From Pusillimonas sp. DMV24BSW_D (GTDB taxonomy: Bacteria > Pseudomonadota > Gammaproteobacteria > Burkholderiales > Burkholderiaceae_B), in the NCBI RefSeq assembly GCF_011388195.1, contig NZ_CP049990.1, forward strand, positions 2,418,001 to 2,482,000: 64,000 nt of DNA, in the 5' to 3' direction. Below, one piece after another: positions 16,700 through 26,090 of the stretch; position 1 is the first letter of the stretch, and each line of letters opens with the position of its first letter. A program made the position numbers and the translations under genes. The notes below the pieces were generated by a model that worked only from the letters and a program-made list of their open reading frames with translations, was not told the origin of the DNA and searched no databases.

Positions 16700-18067
16700 G
16701 TGAGCCTGCCGTTATTTGAAAGCTTTCTTACCACCACTGAAATGAGTCAGGTTTTTGACGACGCCAATGTCGTTCAGGCCATGCTCGACTTCGAAGCCGC
16801 CCTGGCTCAGGCACAAGCCCAGGAAGGGTTAATCTCAAATGAAACGGCCGCACTTATTTCGAACCACTGCAAAGCAGAAAAATTCGATATTCCGGCACTT
16901 GTCATCGCGGCGCGGCGTGCCGGCAGCATGGCGATTCCACTGGTTAAAGAGCTAACCCTGTCCGTCGCCGGTGAAAACAAAGAAGCCGCCACTAAAGTGC
17001 ATTGGGGCAGCACCAGCCAAGACGTCATCGACACCGGTTCGGTTTTGGTGACCCGTCAAGCGCTGAAGATTATCGATAACGACCTTGCGCCGCTATGCGC
17101 GCGCCTGCTTGATCTGGCCGAAGAACACCTGCGCACCCCGGTATTGGCCCGCACACTCATGCAGCCGGCCCAAACCACCACTCTGGGCTTCAAAATGGTG
17201 AACTGGGCGGCACCGCTGATCCGCAGCCGCCAGGCATTAATAGACCTGGCCGAGATGTCGTTACAGGTACAACTTGGCGGCGCAACCGGCACACTTGCGG
17301 TCATGGGTGAGAAAGGCCCCGCCGTTGCCCGGCGCGTCGCACATATTCTGAAATTAAGTCCCGCACAAGGCAACTGGCACACGCAACGCGACAACTGGAT
17401 ACGCCTCGGGCTGGAAGTGGCCATTCTAACGGGTAGCCTGGGCAAAATCGGCAAAGATCTGAGCCTGATGTCGCAGGGCGAAGTGGCCGAGCTGGCCGAA
17501 CCCACAGGAAAAGGGCGCGGCGGCTCTTCGGCCATGCCGCACAAACGTAACCCGGTATCGGCCATGGTTGCCCTTGCCGCCGCAGCACGCACCCCCCAAA
17601 AAGCCGCAACACTGTTAGCGACTCTGCCGCAAGAACATGAACGTAGCCTGGGCAACTGGCAAGCAGAACTGGCAGAATGGCCCGGCCTGTTCCTAAGCGC
17701 CCACGGTTCAGTCAGCGCCTTGCGTGAGGCGTTTTCTGGTTTGGTTATCGATGCCGACCGCATGCGACGCAATATCGACAATTTACAAGGTCTTATTTTT
17801 GCCGAAGCCGTTTCGATCTATCTGGCCCAAGCCATTGGGCGGCCGGCGGCTCACCAACTTATGGAAGAACTTACCGGCCAAACATTGGCACAGCAATGCC
17901 ATTTAGCCGATGTTGTCACTGAAACTGTACAAAAAGATCCCAACCTGTCCGGAAAGCTGGATGTCGACATCGTGAAAAGTCTGTTTGACCCTGTTAAAGC
18001 CAGCGTTTCAGCGCAGCAACTCACCTCGGCGCGGCTAGACGAATTGCGACAACAACTGCGCACTTAA
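16700..18067 (+). CDS. pcaB: 3-carboxy-cis,cis-muconate cycloisomerase
   Basis: PcaB lactonises 3-carboxy-cis,cis-muconate to 4-carboxymuconolactone in the protocatechuate branch. The 455-residue protein is of the fumarase/aspartase/argininosuccinate lyase superfamily: HWGSTSQDVIDTGSVL (about 92-107), QPAQTTTLGFK, and the signature GKGRGGSSAMPHKRNPV at about 273-289. I place the start at GTG 16700, because GGAG at 16691-16694 is 5 nt away; the GTG at 16694 would overlap this Shine-Dalgarno. Downstream the pcaC-pcaD fusion begins after 33 bp, so the two likely form one operon. Confidence 0.93.
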   Translation: MSLPLFESFLTTTEMSQVFDDANVVQAMLDFEAALAQAQAQEGLISNETAALISNHCKAEKFDIPALVIAARRAGSMAIPLVKELTLSVAGENKEAATKVHWGSTSQDVIDTGSVLVTRQALKIIDNDLAPLCARLLDLAEEHLRTPVLARTLMQPAQTTTLGFKMVNWAAPLIRSRQALIDLAEMSLQVQLGGATGTLAVMGEKGPAVARRVAHILKLSPAQGNWHTQRDNWIRLGLEVAILTGSLGKIGKDLSLMSQGEVAELAEPTGKGRGGSSAMPHKRNPVSAMVALAAAARTPQKAATLLATLPQEHERSLGNWQAELAEWPGLFLSAHGSVSALREAFSGLVIDADRMRRNIDNLQGLIFAEAVSIYLAQAIGRPAAHQLMEELTGQTLAQQCHLADVVTETVQKDPNLSGKLDVDIVKSLFDPVKASVSAQQLTSARLDELRQQLRT

Positions 18068-18100
18068 ACCAAAACTCACTCGCTATCTGGAAAGAACATC

Positions 18101-19366
18101 ATGACTTTTGATCCTATCCGTCACGACTTCGAACGCGGCCTTAAAAATCGCCGCGAAATCCTGGGCGACGCCTGGGTCGATCGCTCTTTCGAGCGTGCCA
18201 ACAACTTCAACGCGGAATTTCAGGAACTCATCACCCGATTTGCCTGGAAAGAAATCTGGGGCCGTCCAGGACTCGACAAGAAAACACGTCGCGCCATGGT
18301 ATTGGCCATTACCATGGCGCTGGGCCGTTGGGAGGAGTTTGAGTTGCATGTGCGTGCAGGCCTTCAAGGCGGTGCGCCCGATACGCGCCTGACGCCGGAC
18401 GAACTCAAAGAAATTCTTATTCAAACCGCCATCTATGCCGGTGTACCCGCGGCTAATACCGGCTTCAGCCATGCGCAGGCTATTTTGAAAGAAATCGGTG
18501 ATGAAATTGGCTATGCCCTCACGCCCACTAACCCAGGCGACACCTGTCACCCCGGCTATGGCCACGAACGCGTCACCAAAAGCAAGCCAGCCTTGCATTA
18601 CAGCGTTCGCCCCGCACGCAATAACCACACGCAACAAAAACAAACCATAGTATTGAGCCACGCACTCGGGTGCGACCTTACTATGTGGGATCGCCTGGCC
18701 ACGACCCTCTCGGCCGACTTCAACGTCGTCACCTACGATCATCGTGGGCATGGTGCCTCCGATGCGCCGGCCGGCCTTTACTCAATGGCTGAACTGGCCG
18801 ACGACGCTGCGCGCCTGGTGGAGGAACTGGATTGCGGTCCGGTAATCTGGATTGGCCTTTCCATGGGTGGGATGGTCGGCCAGGAATTAGCGATCCGCCG
18901 TCCGGAGCTCATCAGCGCGCTGGTAATTGCCAACTCCACCTCAGCCTACCCCGATAATGTCCGCGAAGTTTGGCAACAGCGCATTGCAACCGTTCAGGCT
19001 CAGGGAATCGAAGTGATCGCCGACGCGGTAATGGAACGCTATTTTCACGAACAATTTCGCCGTGAGCGGCCGGCTACCGTCGCCACGTTCCGCCGTCGGT
19101 TGATTACCACCGATGCAGAAGGTTATGTGGGCTGCTGCAACGCAGTGGGGACCGTCGACACCACGAATCGTTTAAACCAAATTAACGTTCCTACGCTGGT
19201 TATTGCCGGTGAACTGGATCAAGGCGCACCGGTTTCCATGTCGGAAACCATCACCAACGCCGTTCCCGGCGCAAAGCTTGTGGTCTTGAAAGACGCCTCG
19301 CACTTGGCGGTTGCCGAACAGCCTCAGGCTTTTACCGACGCCGTGCAGGCTTTTCTGGCGCGTTAA
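18101..19366 (+). CDS. pcaCD: Fused 4-carboxymuconolactone decarboxylase / 3-oxoadipate enol-lactonase
   Basis: Two consecutive pathway steps are in one 421-residue chain. Residues about 1-130 are the decarboxylase (CMD fold): FNAEFQELITRFAWKEIWGRPGLDKKTRRAMVLAITMALGRWEEFELHVRAGL and KEILIQTAIYAGVPAANTGF. After a linker (about 130-160), residues 165-420 are an alpha/beta hydrolase with nucleophile elbow GLSMGGMVG, an acid in GELDQGAP and the histidine of KDASHLAVAEQP. The order is decarboxylase first, lactonase second, opposite to actinobacterial PcaL. The 3' end overlaps the convergent pcaQ by 35 bp. Confidence 0.93.
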   Translation: MTFDPIRHDFERGLKNRREILGDAWVDRSFERANNFNAEFQELITRFAWKEIWGRPGLDKKTRRAMVLAITMALGRWEEFELHVRAGLQGGAPDTRLTPDELKEILIQTAIYAGVPAANTGFSHAQAILKEIGDEIGYALTPTNPGDTCHPGYGHERVTKSKPALHYSVRPARNNHTQQKQTIVLSHALGCDLTMWDRLATTLSADFNVVTYDHRGHGASDAPAGLYSMAELADDAARLVEELDCGPVIWIGLSMGGMVGQELAIRRPELISALVIANSTSAYPDNVREVWQQRIATVQAQGIEVIADAVMERYFHEQFRRERPATVATFRRRLITTDAEGYVGCCNAVGTVDTTNRLNQINVPTLVIAGELDQGAPVSMSETITNAVPGAKLVVLKDASHLAVAEQPQAFTDAVQAFLAR

Positions 19367-20315
19367 ACGTTAACGCACCCTCTTTACGCCGGTTGGTATT
19401 GCGCAAAATACGAATCAACCCCTGTCCGGGCGCGTTCAGGGGTGCTTCGCTGCGGTATAACAACCCTACCGGTTCTTCCGTGCCCTCGAACGACAACGGC
19501 AGCACAGCCAGTAAACCACGCTGCAGATCATCGCGCGCCGCACCGGCCGGCGTGAACCAAACCGCATCTGACTGCAACACCACTAAACGGGCAACCGATA
19601 CCGCCAGCGTTTCCAGACGATGCTCGGGCAAATGCATGCCGCGTTCCTTAAGATACGTCTCGGTATTATGACGTGGAACCGTTCCTGCAGCTGACACAAC
19701 CAACGGATGCGCCACCACCTCCGACAATAAGGTTGCTCCTGCCGCATTTAACAAAGGATGGTCGACACGCACAACGGCTATCAACGGTTCTGCGTACAAA
19801 AATTCAAACGACACCCCCACCATCATTTGAGGATCCGCCATTCGCCCCACGGCAAGGTCCACTTCGCCCGCTTTCAGCTTTTCCAACAACAAATTATTTG
19901 TTGCCACCTGCACCTGCAAACGCGCCTGCGGATACTGCATACGAAAATCGGCCAGCGCCGCCGGCAACAGATCCGGCGCAACTGTCGGCAAAGCGCCCAC
20001 GGATACCGACTCCTGGCTACCCGAAAAACCCCGGGAGAGCGATCGCTGTGCGCCCTCCAGCGCCTCCAGCATGGAAACGCAGTAAGACAAAAGCAGTTCC
20101 CCGTCGGGAGTTAAACGAGCACCAAAACGCCCTCGCTTTACCAGTACGGTATCCGCCATCTGCTCAAGCTCAACCAACGTTTTTGAAACAGCCGGTTGAC
20201 TTAAATTGAGTCGTTCCGCCGCTTTGCCCAGATTACGCTCTTGTGCCACCGCCACAAAGCATTGAATATGGCGCAACCGGACACGGTTAAGAAAATAGTC
20301 TTTATTCATAACCAT
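19332..20315 (-). CDS. pcaQ: LysR-type regulator of the pca genes, PcaQ-like
   Basis: A 327-residue LysR regulator. The N-terminal winged helix-turn-helix is at about 12-72 (RLRHIQCFVAVAQERNLGKAAERLNLSQPAVSKTLVELEQM), followed by an effector domain that holds VSVGALPTVAPDLLPAALADFRMQYP. It is divergent from pcaHG and convergent with pcaCD. That arrangement and the sequence fit PcaQ, which in alphaproteobacteria activates pca genes in response to 3-carboxymuconate/carboxymuconolactone. ATG 20315 or the in-frame ATG 20309 may be the start; a palindrome covers both. The arginine-rich C-terminus (PEKPARRR) lies in the overlap with pcaCD. Confidence 0.85.
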   Translation of the reverse strand: MVMNKDYFLNRVRLRHIQCFVAVAQERNLGKAAERLNLSQPAVSKTLVELEQMADTVLVKRGRFGARLTPDGELLLSYCVSMLEALEGAQRSLSRGFSGSQESVSVGALPTVAPDLLPAALADFRMQYPQARLQVQVATNNLLLEKLKAGEVDLAVGRMADPQMMVGVSFEFLYAEPLIAVVRVDHPLLNAAGATLLSEVVAHPLVVSAAGTVPRHNTETYLKERGMHLPEHRLETLAVSVARLVVLQSDAVWFTPAGAARDDLQRGLLAVLPLSFEGTEEPVGLLYRSEAPLNAPGQGLIRILRNTNRRKEGALTFNAPEKPARRR

Positions 20316-20322
20316 AGGTTAT
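20308..20322. promoter_or_regulatory. Probable PcaQ-binding palindrome
   Basis: ATAACC-ATA-GGTTAT, a perfect 6+6 palindrome of the T-N11-A type used by LysR proteins. The known rhizobial PcaQ site is ATAACC-N4-GGTTAA, so the half-sites agree and the spacer is one base shorter. It covers the start codon of pcaQ and lies about 100 bp before pcaH, suiting self-repression plus activation of pcaHG. Confidence 0.7.
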
Positions 20323-20354
20323 CCAATAATGTGCAGGATTTCAATTTACCGTGC

Positions 20355-21163
<809 letters not shown>

Positions 21164-21164
<1 letters not shown>

Positions 21165-21796
21165 TGCATCCGAGTACGCCCGTCTATCTGAAAGAAACCG
21201 CCTCGCAAACGGCCGGCCCCTACGTTCACATTGGTCTGGCACCCAAACAGGCCGGTTTCGACATTTTTGAGAATAACTTCGGCAATGTGCTGGTGACGCC
21301 CGAAACCAAAGGTGAGCGCATTCGTGTTGAAGGCCGCGTATTCGACGGCAGCGGCGCCATTGTGAAAGACGTGTTGCTGGAATGCTGGCAAGCGAACGCA
21401 GCAGGTCGCTACAACCATCCGGCCGACAAGCAGGAAAGCAAACCCATCGATCCGACATTCCGTGGTTGGGGCCGCGCCTGTTCCGATTTCGAAAGCGGCG
21501 TTTATCACTTCGATACCATCAAACCGGGCTCCGTTACCGGCCGTCACGGCAAACCCATGGCCCCCCACATTAACCTGTGGATCGTTGCTCGTGGCATTAA
21601 TATTGGCCTGCAAACCCGTATGTATTTTTCCGACGAGGCCGACGCAAATGCAGCCGACCCCATTCTGAACGGAATTGAATGGGTGGAGCGTCGTAAAACC
21701 CTGGTTGCCCAACGCAACGAGAAAAACGGCCAGGTTGTTTATACCTTCGACATTTACCTGCAAGGGCCCAACGAAACCGTATTTCTTGACGCCTAA
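21164..21796 (+). CDS. pcaG: Protocatechuate 3,4-dioxygenase alpha subunit
   Basis: The 210-residue alpha subunit builds the heteromer with PcaH and lacks the iron ligands. It begins with the typical LKETASQTAGPYVHIGLAP and shows GERIRVEGRVFDGSGAIVKDVLLECWQANAAGRYNHPAD, then HINLWIVARGINIGLQTRMYFSDE. Coupled to pcaH by TAATG and followed by a strong terminator, so pcaHG forms its own short operon under the divergent pcaQ control region. Confidence 0.95.
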
Positions 21797-21850
21797 AAGT
21801 TTGAAGCACCGCTAATATCTCATTTTTGGTGCCTTAAACGTCTTTGCCTT

Positions 21851-21887
21851 ATCGGCCTTGCTTTTGTTTGCAAGGCCGATTTTTTAT
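21851..21887 (+). terminator. Rho-independent terminator after pcaHG
   Basis: An 11-bp perfect stem ATCGGCCTTGC / GCAAGGCCGAT with loop TTTTGTTT, followed by TTTTTATTT. Confidence 0.93.
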
Positions 21888-21969
21888 TTGCATGCCGAAC
21901 CGCTACGTTGTCCGAAGCGACCCATTACCATAGGTGCAAATCAAACCTATTTTGCATTATTAAATAATT

Positions 21970-21988
21970 GAGAATTATAATCATTATC
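21970..21988. promoter_or_regulatory. Fur box upstream of the FTR1-type permease
   Basis: The 19 bases GAGAATTATAATCATTATC match the Fur consensus GATAATGATAATCATTATC at 17 of 19 positions, 21 bp before the ATG at 22010. Iron-dependent repression of the downstream gene is the likely meaning. Confidence 0.85.
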
Positions 21989-22009
21989 TTTATAAGCTAT
22001 TAGGTTGGT

Positions 22010-23761
22010 ATGACGCGCCCGCTGGATTTTCGTTGGTTTTTTCGTGCACTGCTTCTTTCTTGTATTTTCTTTTCTGCTATTGCCTTAGCCCAAGATGTTC
22101 AAACACAAAGCCGCCAGCTGTGGCAATTGCTTGACTACATCGCGGTCGACTATCCCGGCGCGGTAAAAAACGGGCAAATCATCTCCGAAACCGAATATGC
22201 GGAGATGAAAGAATTCGGCGAGGTCGCTCAGTTTGAATTGCATAATTTGCCCGCTCATCCCGATAAGGCGGGCCTGCTTGATCAGGTCAAAACACTCCAA
22301 CAAAAAATTCAGAATAAAAGTGCACCCACACAGGTTGCTCAAGCGGCCCGGCAATTGGCACAAGGCGTGCATAATGCCTACCCTTTTCCAACGGAACCTG
22401 AAATACCGCCCGATTTAACGGTGGGTCTAAAGTTGTATCAGGCAAACTGTGTTCAGTGCCACGGGGCCTCGGGTAAAGGCAATGGGCCTTTGGCGGCACA
22501 ATTAGACCCAACACCCACGGATTTCACCGATGCAGCACGTGCCGCCCAGCGTAGCAAGCTGGCGCTATACCAGGTTATTAGTAATGGGGTCGACGGCACC
22601 GCCATGCCCAGTTTCGATGCGTTAAGCGACCAAGAACGATGGGCACTGGCTTATTTTGTTGCCGATTTTGCATCATCCTCCAATCAGGAAAACGCCTCGG
22701 GTCGGCTTTCACTGGCTCGCAGCCAGTTGAAAAAAAGCCTGAAAGCGCTTGAGCAAGGTCAGCAAGACACGGCCATTAAGTTGGCATTATCGGCTTACCT
22801 GGACGGCTTTGAAACAAATGAAGCGGCACTGGCAATACGCAACAATGCCTTAATGCGCCAAATCGAATCGGGAATGATCACTTTTCGTACCCAAGTCAGA
22901 CGAAATGACATCACAGAAGCCAGAAGTACGGAAGCGCAGTTGCAAAATTGGCTGATCGACGCGGAAGCGGCGCTGAGCCCTTCAAAAGCAGATTCCGGTG
23001 CAACGTTCATCGCCGCTTTTACCATTCTGGTACGCGAAGGCCTGGAAGCGCTGCTGATTGTGGTTGCCATGCTGGCATTTTTGGTGAAAGCCAACCGGCG
23101 CGACGTAACGCCTTATGTGCATGCGGGCTGGGTCAGCGCTTTATTTGCCGGCGGAGCAACATGGCTGGCGGCAACGACCCTTATTAGCATCAGTGGTGCA
23201 GGCCGAGAACTTACGGAAGGCTTATCATCGCTCTTTGCCGCAATCGTCTTATTGTCGGTGGGGGCCTGGATGCATCACAAAAGTGTTGCCAACCGTTGGC
23301 AAACCTACCTTCAAAACAAGCTAAGCCACGCGTTAACACGCCGCACAGCGTGGTTCCTGTTCATTTTGGCTTTTATCGCCGTGTACCGCGAAGTATTTGA
23401 AACGGTTCTGTTTTACGCTGCGCTATGGCAACCAGAGCAAGCCTGGGCGTTCAGTGGCGGCATTTTGGCCGGTGTCATTGTTTTGGCTGTTATAGCAGGA
23501 ACCTTGTTCAAAGGCAGTCAACGGTTGCCCATAGGTCGTTTTTTTTCCGCCAGTTCAATCATTGTGGCGCTATTGGCAATTGTGCTCACGGGCAAAGGCA
23601 TTGTGGGGCTTCAAGAGGCGGGCGTCATCAACATTACGCCCATTCAATTCATTCGGGTTGACCTGTTGGGTATTTATCCCAGTGCTCAAAGCATTGGGGC
23701 CCAAGCCGTAATGTTAATAGTGATACTGTTTACCTACTGGATCAACACCCGTACAAAGTAA
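22010..23761 (+). CDS. FTR1-family iron permease with N-terminal cytochrome c domain
   Basis: A 583-residue inner-membrane iron importer. Residues 1-27 are a signal peptide (LLLSCIFFSAIALA). Residues about 30-120 form a helical periplasmic part. A c-type haem site C-V-Q-C-H is at 147-151 inside LYQANCVQCHGASGKGNGPLA, with a possible Met ligand in GTAMPSFDALS. The C-terminal half (about 330-580) is the FTR1 permease with seven hydrophobic segments and two REGLE-type iron motifs (LVREGLEALLIVV; VYREVFETVLFYA). FTR1 proteins take up iron after redox change; the fused cytochrome domain plausibly handles the electron. A Fur box precedes it; no EfeO or EfeB gene follows. It stands alone between pcaHG and the pcaR-pcaIJ unit. 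Confidence 0.9.
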   Translation: MTRPLDFRWFFRALLLSCIFFSAIALAQDVQTQSRQLWQLLDYIAVDYPGAVKNGQIISETEYAEMKEFGEVAQFELHNLPAHPDKAGLLDQVKTLQQKIQNKSAPTQVAQAARQLAQGVHNAYPFPTEPEIPPDLTVGLKLYQANCVQCHGASGKGNGPLAAQLDPTPTDFTDAARAAQRSKLALYQVISNGVDGTAMPSFDALSDQERWALAYFVADFASSSNQENASGRLSLARSQLKKSLKALEQGQQDTAIKLALSAYLDGFETNEAALAIRNNALMRQIESGMITFRTQVRRNDITEARSTEAQLQNWLIDAEAALSPSKADSGATFIAAFTILVREGLEALLIVVAMLAFLVKANRRDVTPYVHAGWVSALFAGGATWLAATTLISISGAGRELTEGLSSLFAAIVLLSVGAWMHHKSVANRWQTYLQNKLSHALTRRTAWFLFILAFIAVYREVFETVLFYAALWQPEQAWAFSGGILAGVIVLAVIAGTLFKGSQRLPIGRFFSASSIIVALLAIVLTGKGIVGLQEAGVINITPIQFIRVDLLGIYPSAQSIGAQAVMLIVILFTYWINTRTK

Positions 23762-23764
23762 CCT

Positions 23765-24562
23765 TTAGGCACCCTGCGCAGGCGCGCCGAGCAGCATATT
23801 AATGCGCGCCGCAGCCGCCAATAATTGCGGCAAACATTGGTCCAGCAAATAAGCGGCATCGGCTTTATCGGCCTGGCCGCTTATATTAATAGCGGCCACC
23901 ACACGGCCGGAGATATCGCGAATGGGTGCCGCCATTGACACCAAACCCGGCTCAAGCTCCTCACGCACCAAACACCAACCCTGCGCGCGCACTTGCATTA
24001 ACGTTTCAAATAATTGATTGGAGTCGGTAATGGTGCTGCGCGTAAAAGCCGTTAGGGTCATAGCGGCCAATCGCTCTTGTAAAAGGTCGTCAGGCAGGCC
24101 GGCCAACAGCACACGCCCCATTGAAGAACAATGCGCCGGCAGACGACTACCTACGCCCAGATTGATCGACATGATCTTGTGGGCCGGCACCCTCAGTACA
24201 TACACTACTTCGTCGCCGTCCAAAACCGCAGCCGAACTGGATTGTCGCAAACGCTCAACCAAACCTTCCATCACCGGTTGCGCCTGGCTCCATACCGGTA
24301 GTGAAGTTAAATAAGCAAAACCTAATTCCAACACTTTAGGTGTGAGCCTGAACAACCGCCCTTCCGACGACACATAACCCAACGCCAACAACGTATGCAA
24401 AATACGCCGGGCGCCGGCGCGGGTAAGCCCCGTTCGGGCCGCCACGTTCGACAAGGTTTGTGCCGGCGCCTCGGCCCCGAAACTTTTCAATACCGCCAAG
24501 CCTCGTGCAAACGATTGCACGTAGTTGTCGCCCGGTTTATTGTGATCTGGCAAAGTTGACAA
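23765..24562 (-). CDS. pcaR: IclR-family regulator, PcaR/PcaU/PobR-like
   Basis: A 265-residue regulator with an IclR winged helix at about 15-75 (YVQSFARGLAVLKSFGAEAPAQTLSNVAARTGLTRAGARRILHTLLALGYV) and an IclR effector domain (RLPAHCSSMGRVLLAGLPDDLL; GWCLVREELEPGLVSMAAPIRD). That opening is typical of the PcaR/PcaU/PobR branch that responds to 3-oxoadipate or hydroxyaromatic acids. It is divergent from pcaIJ, with operator-like repeats between, so control of pcaIJ is likely. The start is TTG 24562 with AGGA about 8 nt upstream; no in-frame ATG precedes the DNA-binding domain. The symbol is by family and context. Confidence 0.85.
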   Translation of the reverse strand: MSTLPDHNKPGDNYVQSFARGLAVLKSFGAEAPAQTLSNVAARTGLTRAGARRILHTLLALGYVSSEGRLFRLTPKVLELGFAYLTSLPVWSQAQPVMEGLVERLRQSSSAAVLDGDEVVYVLRVPAHKIMSINLGVGSRLPAHCSSMGRVLLAGLPDDLLQERLAAMTLTAFTRSTITDSNQLFETLMQVRAQGWCLVREELEPGLVSMAAPIRDISGRVVAAINISGQADKADAAYLLDQCLPQLLAAAARINMLLGAPAQGA

Positions 24563-24595
24563 GAGACGTCCTGCTGATTAAGCTTTCGGTAGATA

Positions 24596-24629
24596 GTTCT
24601 ATATACGAATAAAAGTTCATTATACGAAC
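24596..24629. promoter_or_regulatory. Tandem PcaR-type operators between pcaR and pcaI
   Basis: Two 15-mers 19 bp apart: GTTCTATATACGAAT (24596-24610) and GTTCATTATACGAAC (24615-24629). Both have GTTC-N7-GAA(C/T). A third, inverted half-site TGTTCGTA is at 24653-24660. Known PcaU and PcaR operators of the IclR family have GTTC/GAAC half-sites of this kind with an extra repeat. Confidence 0.75.
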
Positions 24630-24668
24630 ATTTACTCTTCTTATCTATATTCTGTTCGTAGGGAAAAC

Positions 24669-25367
24669 ATGATTAACAAAATCTCACCCTCGGTCGAAGA
24701 AGCGCTGGCCGGTATTTACGACGGCGCCACGATCATGATTGGTGGTTTTGGCGGAGCAGGCCAACCCGCCGAACTCATCGACGGCCTTATCGCCCAAGGC
24801 GCCAAAGACTTGGTTATTGTGAACAACAACGCAGGGAACGGCGAAGTTGGGTTGGCCGCACTGTTGAAGGCGGGCCGCGTACGCAAAATTATTTGCTCTT
24901 TTCCGCGCCAGGCGGATTCCTACGTATTCGACGAGCTCTATCACACCAAGAAAATCGAATTGGAACTGGTCCCCCAGGGGAACCTGGCCGAACGTATTCG
25001 CGCCGCAGGTGCCGGTATTGGCGCTTTTTTCACCCCCACCGGCTTCGGCACGGAATTAGCCGACGGCAAGGAAACCCGTGAAATCAATGGTCGTCAATAT
25101 GTGCTTGAATATCCCATTCATGCCGACTTTGCGTTAATCAAGGCAGAAACCGGCGATCGCTGGGGCAACCTGACATATCGGAAAACCGCTCGTAATTTCG
25201 GCCCCATTATGGCCACTGCGGCCAAATGCACCATTGCGTCGGTTCACAACATTGTCGAACTGGGCGAAATCGATCCGGAAGTCGTTGTCACGCCCGGTCT
25301 CTTCGTCAAGCGCATCGTGAAAGTCCCACGCACGGCCACCGGCCCTGCCGGCTTCAAACAGGACTAA
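24669..25367 (+). CDS. pcaI: 3-oxoadipate CoA-transferase subunit A
   Basis: With PcaJ it moves CoA from succinyl-CoA to 3-oxoadipate, the step before thiolysis. The 232-residue product shows the subunit-A pattern: EEALAGIYDGATIMIGGFGGAGQPAELIDGLIAQGAKDLVIVNNNAGNG, the glycine-rich CoA-binding stretch GGFGGAGQP, and FFTPTGFGTELADGKETREINGRQYVLEYP. The downstream gene starts 10 bp after its stop. It uses ATG 24669 with AGGGA just upstream. Confidence 0.95.
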   Translation: MINKISPSVEEALAGIYDGATIMIGGFGGAGQPAELIDGLIAQGAKDLVIVNNNAGNGEVGLAALLKAGRVRKIICSFPRQADSYVFDELYHTKKIELELVPQGNLAERIRAAGAGIGAFFTPTGFGTELADGKETREINGRQYVLEYPIHADFALIKAETGDRWGNLTYRKTARNFGPIMATAAKCTIASVHNIVELGEIDPEVVVTPGLFVKRIVKVPRTATGPAGFKQD

Positions 25368-25377
25368 GGAAACTACC

Positions 25378-26040
25378 ATGAGTGAACAAAATACGCTTCC
25401 AAGCTGGTCTCGCGATGAAATTGCCGCGCGCGTGGCGCAAGACATCCCCGACGGTGCCGTCGTTAACCTGGGTATTGGCCTGCCCACCAAGGTAGCCAAC
25501 CACCTGCCCAGCGACCGCGAAGTCATTCTGCACAGTGAAAATGGTGTGATTGGCATGGGTCCCGCTCCGGCCGAAGGACAAGAGGACTACGATCTTATCA
25601 ACGCCGGCAAACAACCCGTTACCCTGCTTCCAGGTGGTTGTTTTTTTCATCATGCCGACAGTTTCGGCATGATGCGTGGCGGCCATCTCGATGTATGCGT
25701 GCTGGGTGCGTTCCAGGTCTCGGCAACAGGTGATCTTGCAAACTGGAGTACCGGCGCACCCGATGCCATTCCAGCGGTTGGCGGTGCCATGGACTTGGCA
25801 ATCGGCGCCAAGAAAACTTATGTCATGACGGAAATGCGCACCAAAAAAGGGGAGCCCAAGCTAGTGGAAAAATGCAGCTACCCCTTAACCGGCATTGGTT
25901 GCGTCAGCCGCATTTATACCGACGTGGCCGTGATCGACCTGGGCGCAGACGGCGCCAAGGTCATTGACATCATCGACGGCATGACCTTCGAGCAATTGCA
26001 AACGCTTACCGACGTGAAATTGCAAGACGCGCGGAAATAA
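25378..26040 (+). CDS. pcaJ: 3-oxoadipate CoA-transferase subunit B
   Basis: Catalytic subunit B of 220 residues. The active-site glutamate lies in the conserved SENGVIGMGPAP at about residues 50-61 (HSENG). Other subunit-B marks are VNLGIGLPTKVANHLP, GGHLDVCVLGAFQVSATGDLANW and TYVMTEMRTKKGEPKLVEKCSYPLTG. RBS AAGGAAACTACC lies before ATG 25378. It ends at a bidirectional terminator shared with the convergent AraC gene. Confidence 0.95.
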   Translation: MSEQNTLPSWSRDEIAARVAQDIPDGAVVNLGIGLPTKVANHLPSDREVILHSENGVIGMGPAPAEGQEDYDLINAGKQPVTLLPGGCFFHHADSFGMMRGGHLDVCVLGAFQVSATGDLANWSTGAPDAIPAVGGAMDLAIGAKKTYVMTEMRTKKGEPKLVEKCSYPLTGIGCVSRIYTDVAVIDLGADGAKVIDIIDGMTFEQLQTLTDVKLQDARK

Positions 26041-26054
26041 AAAAAGCACCCGTC

Positions 26055-26090
26055 ACAGGCCGCTACTCAACCAGAGTTGCGGCCTGTTTT
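26055..26090. terminator. Bidirectional terminator between pcaJ and the AraC gene
   Basis: ACAGGCCGC / GCGGCCTGT with an inner ACTC/GAGT extension and TTTT downstream on the plus strand; A-rich upstream gives a T-run on the minus strand. The stop of the AraC gene lies within the hairpin. Confidence 0.8.

Noticed and set aside
18083-18751. 222-residue minus-strand ORF opposite pcaCD
   Set aside because: Shadow of the well-supported PcaC-PcaD fusion.
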